A DNA stretch of 5,162 bases from CAZAKO01 sp964546145 (GTDB taxonomy: Bacteria; Fidelibacterota; UBA2242). Positions 1-5,162 of the stretch are shown one piece after another. The DNA lies in contig CAZJIU010000110.1 of assembly GCA_964546145.1 (NCBI GenBank), forward strand, positions 1 through 5,162, given 5' to 3'. Position 1 is the first letter of the stretch; each line of letters opens with the position of its first letter. The notes under the pieces are model-generated. The model was not told the DNA's origin. It was given only the letters and a program-made list of their open reading frames with translations, and did no database searches. Both the position numbers and the translations under genes were made by a program.

Positions 1-6
1 CGGGAT

Positions 7-73
7 GGAGAGGAATCGGGTTTGGCTAATTCTCCCAAGTCTAAACCGATTTCTCTCCCCGATTAAATCGGGG
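7..73. repeat. Compound inverted repeat, possible dispersed intergenic element
   Basis: Two adjoining inverted repeats are visible. Positions 7-23 pair with 43-58 around a 19-nt loop: 16 pairs including one G-T wobble (13 with 52), with a single bulged G at 20. Immediately after, 57-64 and 66-73 form a perfect 8-bp palindrome (CCCCGATT / AATCGGGG) around a central A at 65. The two structures share only bases 57-58. The motif AATCGGG or its complement therefore occurs four times in 70 bases. There is no T-run after either stem, so an ordinary intrinsic terminator is unlikely. A REP/MITE-like intergenic repeat, or the end of one cut by the window edge, fits better, but copy number cannot be seen from here. 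Confidence 0.55.
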
Positions 74-243
74 CTCGAAATGACCTGGTAGTAAAAGTTA
101 CTTCTTTGAAATAAATCTTATACCTTAATCTCATTGACATCATTCCGATTTCGTCCTGTCGGATTAGGCTATAGCGGAACCATTCCGGAGAATTCTCTTT
201 GCGAAAATGGCCAAAATGGAAGTCTCTCATTACTTTCACTCTC

Positions 244-272
244 TTGCGTCTGGATTAATCTCACTGTATATT
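244..272 (+). promoter_or_regulatory. Candidate sigma70-type promoter for the SGNH hydrolase gene
   Basis: TTGCGT at 244-249 (3 of 6 matches to TTGACA) and TATATT at 267-272 (5 of 6 to TATAAT) are separated by exactly 17 bp. Transcription would begin near 279, about 33 bases before the ATG at 312 and downstream of the alternative ATG at 207. This supports the shorter coding region. The -35 match is weak and FCB-group bacteria can use divergent promoter sequences, so this remains a candidate. Confidence 0.35.
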
Positions 273-311
273 ATTTGCGCAAGTTATTCCAACCAACAAT
301 TTATTATCAGC

Positions 312-2210
312 ATGAATCGCAAGAAAATTCCACGAAAGAAACAATCTGCTCCTGTGAATCTGACTCCTGCCCGAAAAAGACTTTTTATCATGATGACAAT
401 CGCAATTCCACTGCTGTTTTTGGTAGGTTTGGAACTTTGCCTGCGACTGTTTAACTATGGCGGAAATATAAAGCTATTTGTTTCTACGCCTAATGAGAAT
501 TCGCAATATTTTGGAATTAACCTCAACATCGGCAGACGTTACTTTCCCGGCGGATCTTTCAATCCGTCTCCCCGCAAAGACCTCTTTTTGAAAGTTAAAC
601 CGCAAAATGGCTATCGAATTTTTGTCCTGGGCGGATCAACTACAGCCGGTTTCCCCTATGGCAATAATATCACTTTCCCGCGGATTCTGAACCGTCGCCT
701 GGCAGACACTTTCCCGGAGCGGCGAATTGAAGTTGTCAACACTGCGATGACCGCCATCAACAGCTACAGCCTGCTGGATTTTATGGATGAGATCGTCGCT
801 CAGAAGCCGGATGCCATTCTGATTTATGCCGGTCATAATGAGTTCTATGGTGCCTTGGGTGTTGGATCGGTCGAATCTCTGGGACAGATATATGGGATTA
901 CCCTGACCTATTTGTATCTGCAGCGTTTTAAAGTCTTTTGTCTAGTGCGGGATGTGATCAATTCAATCCGCCAGATAATTGGTCTAAAGAGGAATGTGAA
1001 TTATACCGGTGATCCCATGGCAACCATCATGGCGCGGATTGTCAAGGATAAAGAGATAACTTTAGATAGTCCGATATACGAACGGGGAAAGCGGCAATTC
1101 CGCAATAACCTGCTAAGAATATTCAAAAAAGCCAGGCGGGCAAAAATTCCGGTTATCATCAGTGAATTGGTGAGTAACACTCGTGATCAGGAACCGTTTG
1201 TCTCTTTGGCTACTAAGAAATTTCCTTCTGCTTCGAGTATGTATGCTAAAGCTTGTGCCCTGGAGCAAGAGGGCAACTATGATCTAGCCCATAAAGCCTA
1301 CTATCTGGCGAAGGACCTCGATGCTCTGCGCTTTCGGGCTACCGAAGAATTCAATGAAATCATTCACGAACTGGCTAATGAGTTTGATATTCCGGTGGTG
1401 CCAATGAAGAAATATTTCGAAGAAAACTCACCACATGGAATTATTGGCAATAATCTGATCTGCGATCACCTTCATCCGACTATTGACGGCTATTTTCTTA
1501 TGGCCGATGCATTTTATAATACCATGCGTCAGGAATCGTTCATTACTACTAACTGGCCAGAGGATAAAATACAACCGACTTCCTATTATCGGAGACACTG
1601 GGGCTATACGCAGTTGGACAGTACCTATGCGGCGTTGGTAATTACCCAACTGAAGGGCGGCTGGCCCTTTCAGACTATCGGTCCTAATCGGATTCTTTTT
1701 CAGATTTCTCCGGTCACGATTGAGGATTCGCTGGCGCTTGAGATCGTTAAAACCGGGAAATTGACCTTGGAAATGGCGCATAATGAACTAGCTACTTATT
1801 ATGGTAGAAAAGGAGAATTCCGCCGCACCCTCGACGAATACCTTGCCCTGATCTATGAGGTTCCGTACCTTGATTTGTTTTATAAACCGGCAATTGATCT
1901 TTTAGTTGCTGCTGGACAATATGAGTTGGGAGCGGCGATTTTGGAAGAGGCGTTGAAGTACAACGAATCCTTTCTCATCTATAAATGGCTTGGGCAGTTT
2001 AAGCTGGTTCTGAATGATCCTCAGGCGGGTATCAACTATCTCGAAAAGGCACTCGAACTTGGCAGCCCCGACGAGCACCTGCTGTATAACCTTGCCCGTG
2101 CTTATTACAACACCATGCAAATTGAAAAAGGTGATCTTCTCGCTACAAAATTAAAGGCAAACTTTCCTGGCTCACCTTTTATCAAAATGCTTGAAGATAG
2201 TAGAAATTAG
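312..2210 (+). CDS. Membrane-anchored SGNH/GDSL-type hydrolase with C-terminal TPR repeats
   Basis: This 632-residue protein is probably an ester- or acyl-acting hydrolase held at the inner membrane with its catalytic domain in the periplasm; its substrate cannot be read from sequence. A Lys/Arg-rich N-terminus precedes one hydrophobic segment (about residues 24-46), typical of a signal anchor. The SGNH blocks follow in order: GGSTT with nucleophile Ser109 (block I), NTAM at 143-146 (block II, Ala145 where Gly is usual), GHNEFYG with Asn176 (block III), and DHLHP with Asp385 and His388 (block V). A TPR-like helical hairpin (about 310-336) is inserted between blocks III and V, and several TPR-like units fill about 485-632, probably for protein contacts. 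The ORF could begin at 207, but the 35 extra residues would bury the basic N-terminus, and the best promoter lies between the two ATGs. Neither start has a well-spaced Shine-Dalgarno; GGAG at 187-190 is 16 bases from 207. The fold assignment is firm; start and substrate are not. Confidence 0.88.
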   Translation: MNRKKIPRKKQSAPVNLTPARKRLFIMMTIAIPLLFLVGLELCLRLFNYGGNIKLFVSTPNENSQYFGINLNIGRRYFPGGSFNPSPRKDLFLKVKPQNGYRIFVLGGSTTAGFPYGNNITFPRILNRRLADTFPERRIEVVNTAMTAINSYSLLDFMDEIVAQKPDAILIYAGHNEFYGALGVGSVESLGQIYGITLTYLYLQRFKVFCLVRDVINSIRQIIGLKRNVNYTGDPMATIMARIVKDKEITLDSPIYERGKRQFRNNLLRIFKKARRAKIPVIISELVSNTRDQEPFVSLATKKFPSASSMYAKACALEQEGNYDLAHKAYYLAKDLDALRFRATEEFNEIIHELANEFDIPVVPMKKYFEENSPHGIIGNNLICDHLHPTIDGYFLMADAFYNTMRQESFITTNWPEDKIQPTSYYRRHWGYTQLDSTYAALVITQLKGGWPFQTIGPNRILFQISPVTIEDSLALEIVKTGKLTLEMAHNELATYYGRKGEFRRTLDEYLALIYEVPYLDLFYKPAIDLLVAAGQYELGAAILEEALKYNESFLIYKWLGQFKLVLNDPQAGINYLEKALELGSPDEHLLYNLARAYYNTMQIEKGDLLATKLKANFPGSPFIKMLEDSRN

Positions 2211-2222
2211 TGTAAGTCAAAC

Positions 2223-2250
2223 AAGATCAGAAATCTTCGTTTCTGATTTT
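2223..2250 (+). terminator. Intrinsic terminator of the SGNH hydrolase gene, overlapping the smr stop codon
   Basis: ATCAGAAA (2226-2233) pairs perfectly with TTTCTGAT (2240-2247) around a TCTTCG loop. The stem can extend by a G-T and two A-T pairs to 2223-2250. It starts 12 bases after the hydrolase stop codon. A short T-run (2247-2250) follows on the plus strand; there is no good T-run on the minus side. It therefore best serves the plus-strand gene, although the 3' arm includes the stop codon of the convergent smr gene (2249-2251). Confidence 0.6.
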
Positions 2251-2533
2251 AATGATTCTGCTTGAGATACACGATCGTAGCACCCCAGCTGCCGCTGGAA
2301 ATGTCGGCAGTAGCGAAGGATTGGACGATCGGGAGTTTGGCTAAAATTGAATGGACGACATGTCTCAGGATTCCGCTTCCTTTGCCGTGAATGATTCGCA
2401 CCTGCAAAATTCCTTGCTCCCGGCAAGCATTTAGATATTCAGGCACTAGATCCTTGACATCTTGCGGTCTGAAAGTATGTAAATCCAGGATACCATCAAT
2501 CGGGATTTTCAATGGTTCGGATTCGTCACTCAT
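2249..2533 (-). CDS. Stand-alone Smr-domain protein (MutS2 C-terminal-like)
   Basis: This 94-residue protein is almost entirely one Smr domain, the fold found at the C-terminus of MutS2 and in small free-standing proteins. Smr domains bind nucleic acid and many have DNA or RNA nicking activity. The two signatures are present: DLH at residues 17-19 (followed by TFRP) and HGKGSG at 49-54 with Arg57. There is no MutS ATPase region, coiled coil or signal peptide, so the protein is probably cytoplasmic. The start is the only sensible Met; about 14 residues precede the domain. No clear Shine-Dalgarno lies upstream. It sits 35 bp downstream of the exchanger gene on the same strand with no evident terminator between, so co-transcription is likely, though no functional link is obvious. 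Nuclease activity is a family-based inference. The domain call is very secure. Confidence 0.9.
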   Translation of the reverse strand: MSDESEPLKIPIDGILDLHTFRPQDVKDLVPEYLNACREQGILQVRIIHGKGSGILRHVVHSILAKLPIVQSFATADISSGSWGATIVYLKQNH

Positions 2534-2568
2534 AATTAACCAATATTAGTACACGGGAAATAGTCATA

Positions 2569-3522
2569 TTAAAAGGTATTCGCTAAGAGCCAAGCTAAAT
2601 AGCCGATATAGATTAATATCAGGAGGATGCCTTCACCGCGGCTGATTTTCATGCCGCTAATCATGATTGGGAACAGCAACGCGGATAATCCCACCATGGT
2701 CCAGATATCAATTGGCGATATGCCGGTGCATTCTATCGGCGCGATGAGAGAAGTTAAACCAACGATGCAGAGTAGATTAAAAATATTTGATCCCACGATA
2801 TTACCGATAGCGATTTCTGGCTCTTTTTTAAGTGAGGCAATTAAAGAAGTTGCCAGCTCGGGCAAACTGGTTCCGGCTGCTATAATGGTCAGCCCGATAA
2901 GCGCCTCACTAACTCCTGATGCACGAGCTAATTTTACGGCATTATTTACCAATATATTCGAGCCGAGAATTAAAAGTAAAAGTCCGCCAGTAATTAATAT
3001 CCCGTCCGACCAGATGCTGCCGGTCTGATGAGCAACCGTTTCCCTCATTGCAGTCAGATTCTTCTTCCGACTCTCCTGTTGAGCAAAATAACCATTCAGG
3101 ATCGTGTACAGGAGAATCATTACGGTAAAAATTACCCCTTCTCCCCGGCTGATAAACAGGTCACGGAAAAAGAAGACGAAAATTAGTGCTACTCCAATCA
3201 TCACCGGCGTATCCCAGCGGATTAACTGGATCTGAATTTTCAATGGTCGGATCAGAGCCGCAATACCGATAATGACAGCAATATTGAAAATATTGGAGCC
3301 GACTACATTTCCAATTGAAATTGAGCCATAATGGCTGAGTGAAGATTTTAGACTGACAAACAACTCCGGCATACTCGTTCCGAAGGCTACGACCGTCAGG
3401 CCAATAGTCAGTGGCTGGATGCCCAATCGTAAAGATAGGGATGAGGCCCCCCTGACTAATCCCTCTGCTCCAAAGTACAGCAGTGTAAGTCCGAAAATCA
3501 GTAACGTTATGATAGTGAACAT
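2569..3522 (-). CDS. CaCA-family Na+(cation)/Ca2+ exchanger, YrbG-like
   Basis: This 317-residue inner-membrane antiporter belongs to the Ca2+:cation antiporter family and probably extrudes Ca2+ in exchange for Na+. The hallmark duplication is plain. The alpha-1 region has GTSMPE at 48-53 and GNVVGSNIFN at 71-80; alpha-2 has GTSLPE at 217-222 and GNIVGSNIFN at 240-249. Glu53 and Glu222 correspond to the ion-binding glutamates of the archaeal exchanger NCX_Mj. Each half also carries an SRGEG motif (125-129, 294-298). About ten hydrophobic segments are present, with a polar loop (about 148-170, QQESRKK) between the halves. Length is usual for prokaryotic members. A weak TGAG element lies about 8 bases before the ATG. 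Asn249 stands where K+-dependent exchangers have Asp, hinting at K+-independent exchange. The gene is the first of a likely two-gene unit with smr. Family is near certain; the coupling ion is inferred. Confidence 0.93.
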   Translation of the reverse strand: MFTIITLLIFGLTLLYFGAEGLVRGASSLSLRLGIQPLTIGLTVVAFGTSMPELFVSLKSSLSHYGSISIGNVVGSNIFNIAVIIGIAALIRPLKIQIQLIRWDTPVMIGVALIFVFFFRDLFISRGEGVIFTVMILLYTILNGYFAQQESRKKNLTAMRETVAHQTGSIWSDGILITGGLLLLILGSNILVNNAVKLARASGVSEALIGLTIIAAGTSLPELATSLIASLKKEPEIAIGNIVGSNIFNLLCIVGLTSLIAPIECTGISPIDIWTMVGLSALLFPIMISGMKISRGEGILLILIYIGYLAWLLANTF

Positions 3523-3781
3523 TGTAATCTCAACAGGGCATAAATTAGCTAAATTTTTCTATTTGAGCAATTCTCCAAGCTGCAGGAAATAATTAATAAA
3601 TTGAGTTCAAGCGGCAAAAATCTGGGAATTAAATAGTTATAGGATCAGCAGCAGAAATAAATTTGAGATGATCCTGATTATAAAAGAAATTTTCTCCGGC
3701 TCAATTTCAAAGACAACTTTTTTGGATTCTGCTCAGTCTTACCGGATGAGATTTAGTTGAATAATAGGAAGGGAGTTTAAA
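3523..3781. other. Divergent intergenic region between exchanger and DUF2807 genes
   Basis: These 259 AT-rich bases lie between two divergently transcribed genes and must hold both promoters. I see no ORF, RNA gene or strong hairpin. On the minus strand, TTGCTC and TAATTT spaced 17 bp apart lie just upstream of the exchanger, but both hexamers match the sigma70 consensus poorly. On the plus strand, TATAAA at 3679-3684 resembles a -10 element but lacks a -35 at the right distance. Neither is firm enough to call. Confidence 0.4.
3767..3775 (+). promoter_or_regulatory. Strong ribosome binding site for the DUF2807 gene
   Basis: The purine run GGAAGGGAG ends 6 bases before the ATG at 3782. This is the clearest Shine-Dalgarno sequence in the window and fixes the start of the DUF2807 gene. 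Confidence 0.8.
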
Positions 3782-4513
3782 ATGAAGGTGGGAAGCAAGT
3801 TATTACAATTTTTAAGTTGGGTAATCCTATTCCTTTTAATCATGAGTCCGATTATTCTATCTGCCGGTAGAATTCGCGGTAGTGGCAATTTAGTAACGAT
3901 AGAGAGAGATATAAAAGATTTTGATCAGATCGAGATTTCGCACTCCTTTCAAGTCACGATTAAGTACGCCAAGGATTACAGCGTTTCGGTTCAGGTGGAC
4001 GATAATCTGAAAGATTACGTGATTATTGAAAAACACGGGCAGCGATTGAAAATTGGCTTGGAAAGAGGATTTTGCTGTTCCAATCCGCATTTAGAAGCTG
4101 CCATTACTCTACCGGATATTCGGCAGCTTTCACTCAGCGGAGCCTCTTCGGCGGAGATTTCAGGCTTTGAATTTAACCACCGTTTGGATATGGATCTCTC
4201 CGGATCTAGTAGAGTTGATGGTGTATTGGAAACTGGCGATATGGATCTGGATCTTTCAGGAGCGAGTACGATTGAGTTAAAGGGCAAGGGGCGGAATCTG
4301 GAGGTTCACGCAAGCGGTGCCAGTACACTTAAGACAGGCGAGTTTATGGTCAGGGATGCCCGATTGTCGTTGAGTGGTGCCAGCAATTGTTTGGTGAATA
4401 TTGCCGGTGAACTTGATGTTCATGCAAGTGGCTCGTCCAATGTGAAATATTGCGGAAAAGGTACCCTCGGTTCGATCGAAACCAGCGGATGTTCGCGAAT
4501 TAAGCGAATCTAA
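3782..4513 (+). CDS. Secreted DUF2807 (GIN head-domain) beta-helical protein
   Basis: This 243-residue protein is an exported member of the DUF2807 family, annotated in databases as a putative autotransporter adhesin head (GIN) domain; its biochemical role is unknown. A hydrophobic signal sequence covers about residues 6-28 with a possible signal peptidase I site near Ser27-Ala28-Gly29. There is no lipobox cysteine. The family pattern follows: GSGNLVT near 33-39, FDQIEIS at 47-53, a strand-rich section, then seven SGxS turns starting at 119, 140, 159, 178, 198, 216 and 235. These turns, 18-21 residues apart, alternate with short hydrophobic strands and suggest a right-handed beta-helix or solenoid. 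Cysteines at 98, 99, 203, 224 and 237 could form disulfides after export. Nothing marks an outer-membrane anchor or C-terminal sorting domain, so the protein may be periplasmic or released. The start is set by a strong RBS. The neighbours give no clue to function. Confidence 0.88.
   Translation: MKVGSKLLQFLSWVILFLLIMSPIILSAGRIRGSGNLVTIERDIKDFDQIEISHSFQVTIKYAKDYSVSVQVDDNLKDYVIIEKHGQRLKIGLERGFCCSNPHLEAAITLPDIRQLSLSGASSAEISGFEFNHRLDMDLSGSSRVDGVLETGDMDLDLSGASTIELKGKGRNLEVHASGASTLKTGEFMVRDARLSLSGASNCLVNIAGELDVHASGSSNVKYCGKGTLGSIETSGCSRIKRI
4136..4495 (+). repeat. Seven SGxS protein repeats within the DUF2807 gene
   Basis: The coding sequence repeats the tetrapeptide SGAS, SGSS or SGCS seven times at residues 119, 140, 159, 178, 198, 216 and 235, mostly preceded by a hydrophobic residue or Ala. 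Spacing is 21, 19, 19, 20, 18 and 19 residues, about one turn of a beta-solenoid each. The repeats have diverged at the DNA level, so this is an old structural repeat and not a slipping tandem array. Confidence 0.85.
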
Positions 4514-4560
4514 AGGAATCTTTAAGTTATTATTGGTTTTTATATCGCAGCGAGCTCAGC

Positions 4561-4947
4561 TCAGCATTGGATTGAGTCCGCTGATTTATTCTTTAAATCT
4601 GTCAGAATTGTTGGAATTTGTTCAAGATTGTGGGCGATATCTATCATGAAATCAGTGCCGGAATTTTTCAAATGTTTTTGAAATAATTCATCGTGGAATT
4701 CAGTCAGAGAAATTATTTTCACATCGTCACAAATTGTTTTAATCGCCCGGATGGTTTCCTGGATTGTACTCCTGATTGCATAGGTATTGATGATTACCAC
4801 ATCCGGTTTACCATGCAAGACTTCCATCAGGATATTCTTGAAATCGGAGACAGATACGATCTTATCGCCGCCATTAGTGCTGCGGGAGATTAGGCGGAGC
4901 AATGGTTCCTGAATTACCGCTGCATCATTAAAAATCATTATATTCAC
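4561..4947 (-). CDS. Single-domain receiver-like (pseudo-receiver) protein
   Basis: This 128-residue protein has the length and pattern of a response-regulator receiver (REC) domain. NIMIFND (2-8) resembles strand 1 with the acidic pocket, GKPDVVIIN (46-54) strand 3, KIISLTEF (77-84) strand 4 with the conserved Thr82, and NSGTDFMI (95-102) the region before the conserved lysine. The phospho-accepting Asp is replaced by Asn54, one acidic residue of the pocket is Asn7 (Asp8 kept), and the usual Lys is Asp103. It is therefore unlikely to be phosphorylated normally and may act by protein contact. No output domain follows: the gene ends 47 bp from the convergent DUF2807 gene, leaving no room for a lost HTH domain. 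Translation probably starts at GTG 4947-4945, since AGGCAGG lies 5 bases upstream; an in-frame ATG at 4938-4936 is 14 bases from it. The REC assignment is by pattern only. Confidence 0.72.
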   Translation of the reverse strand: MNIMIFNDAAVIQEPLLRLISRSTNGGDKIVSVSDFKNILMEVLHGKPDVVIINTYAIRSTIQETIRAIKTICDDVKIISLTEFHDELFQKHLKNSGTDFMIDIAHNLEQIPTILTDLKNKSADSIQC

Positions 4948-4952
4948 AACGA

Positions 4953-4961
4953 CCTGCCTCT
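4953..4961 (-). promoter_or_regulatory. Ribosome binding site selecting the GTG start of the receiver-like gene
   Basis: On the minus strand the sequence reads AGAGGCAGG and ends 5 bases before the GTG at 4947. Both AGAGG (9-base spacing) and AGG (5-base spacing) suit the GTG. The downstream ATG at 4938 would be too far away. Confidence 0.6.
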
Positions 4962-4972
4962 ATTCTGACTTA

Positions 4973-4978
4973 AGTATA
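4973..4978 (-). promoter_or_regulatory. Candidate -10 element for the receiver-like gene
   Basis: The minus strand reads TATACT (5 of 6 to TATAAT) about 25 bases before the GTG start, placing a transcript start near 4966. No recognisable -35 lies 16-18 bp upstream, so the call is tentative. Confidence 0.25.
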
Positions 4979-5024
4979 CTATCTCAAATTGGATTAAAAT
5001 ATCCCCGGAATGTTGAAAAATGCG

Positions 5025-5131
5025 TCGAATTCCAATGATTATTTTGTAGCTATTTTTTGACAAATTTATGCACAAGTATAGACGTTCCTAAAAAGGAATG
5101 TTTTAATTATAACCCGTTGTGTGGAATTCGA
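5025..5131. repeat. 10-bp inverted repeat in the right-end intergenic region
   Basis: TCGAATTCCA at 5025-5034 and its exact reverse complement TGGAATTCGA at 5122-5131 are separated by 87 bases with no ORF. Between them lies the small hairpin at 5082-5101. The whole non-coding stretch 4948-5162 is AT-rich and I see no other gene-like signal in it. Confidence 0.4.
5082..5104 (+). terminator. Terminator-like hairpin, function unclear
   Basis: ACGTTCCT (5082-5089) pairs with AGGAATGT (5094-5101), with one G-T wobble, around an AAAA loop and is followed by TTT then AATTATAA. It looks like a weak intrinsic terminator on the plus strand, but no plus-strand gene lies upstream: the gene at 4561-4947 points the other way. 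It could instead be an operator, a leader hairpin or a remnant. Confidence 0.35.
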
Positions 5132-5162
5132 GATATTTCAAAAAAATCTTGTTAAAACTGGC

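Noticed and set aside
134..139. A perfect TTGACA upstream of the hydrolase
   Set aside because: No acceptable -10 sequence lies 16-18 bp downstream (positions 156-163 read CTGTCGGA).
207..311. The 35-residue N-terminal extension of the hydrolase from the ATG at 207
   Set aside because: It has no well-placed RBS, would put residues before a typical basic signal-anchor N-terminus, and the best promoter candidate lies inside it. It cannot be fully excluded without homologs.
134..454. A 106-residue plus-strand ORF overlapping the start of the hydrolase gene
   Set aside because: It overlaps the hydrolase in another frame over its signal anchor, has no recognisable domain or RBS, and its translation looks like low-information leader sequence.
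1428..1781. A 117-residue minus-strand ORF inside the hydrolase gene
   Set aside because: It is antisense to the block V and following region of the hydrolase, with no domain signature of its own.
2627..3028. A 133-residue plus-strand ORF antisense to the exchanger
   Set aside because: It is a shadow of the exchanger gene, whose duplicated alpha motifs are unmistakable on the other strand.
4514..4560. A terminator between the convergent DUF2807 and receiver-like genes
   Set aside because: Only a 4-bp stem (AAAG/CTTT) and an isolated T-run are seen, without a proper stem directly before the T-run.
5057..5082. TTGACA followed by TATAGA as a rightward promoter
   Set aside because: The spacer is only 14 bp, too short for a normal sigma70 promoter, and no downstream gene is visible within the window.
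1..5162. A CRISPR array, tRNA, rRNA, transposase or defence island
   Set aside because: No regularly spaced direct repeats, tRNA cloverleaf, rRNA-like stretch or transposase/nuclease operon was found; the Smr protein alone does not indicate a defence system.

Overview
The window holds five complete protein genes and no RNA gene, insertion sequence or CRISPR array. The sequence looks chromosomal and moderately AT-rich. The gene content (a membrane-anchored SGNH hydrolase with TPRs, a DUF2807 'GIN' head-domain protein, a CaCA-family exchanger and a free-standing Smr domain) suggests a Gram-negative bacterium of the Bacteroidota/FCB superphylum or a nearby candidate phylum such as KSB1, Calditrichota, Marinimicrobia or Zixibacteria. 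This placement is inferred from protein style only; there is no marker gene in the window.

Layout. Positions 1-311 carry a strong inverted-repeat structure at the left edge, then a non-coding leader with a plausible promoter. Positions 312-2210 (+) encode a 632-residue signal-anchored SGNH/GDSL-type hydrolase with a C-terminal TPR array. It converges on a minus-strand pair: a CaCA-family cation/Ca2+ exchanger (2569-3522) transcribed first, then a small Smr-domain protein (2249-2533), 35 bp apart and probably co-transcribed. A hairpin terminator between the convergent genes overlaps the smr stop codon. The 259 bp at 3523-3781 separate the exchanger from the divergent gene 3782-4513 (+), a secreted DUF2807 protein made of seven SGxS repeats. 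This converges on 4561-4947 (-), a single-domain receiver-like protein that lacks the phospho-accepting aspartate. Positions 4948-5162 are non-coding and carry a hairpin nested inside a 10-bp inverted repeat.

The genes do not form an obvious pathway. Three products act at or beyond the inner membrane (hydrolase, exchanger, DUF2807 protein) and two are probably cytoplasmic (Smr, receiver-like). Orientation alternates, so only exchanger-smr is a credible operon. I found no convincing new multi-gene system. The points most worth a second look are the degenerate orphan receiver, the exchanger's Asn at a position tied to K+ dependence, the alanine at the usual block II glycine of the SGNH enzyme, and the two non-coding repeat structures at the window edges.
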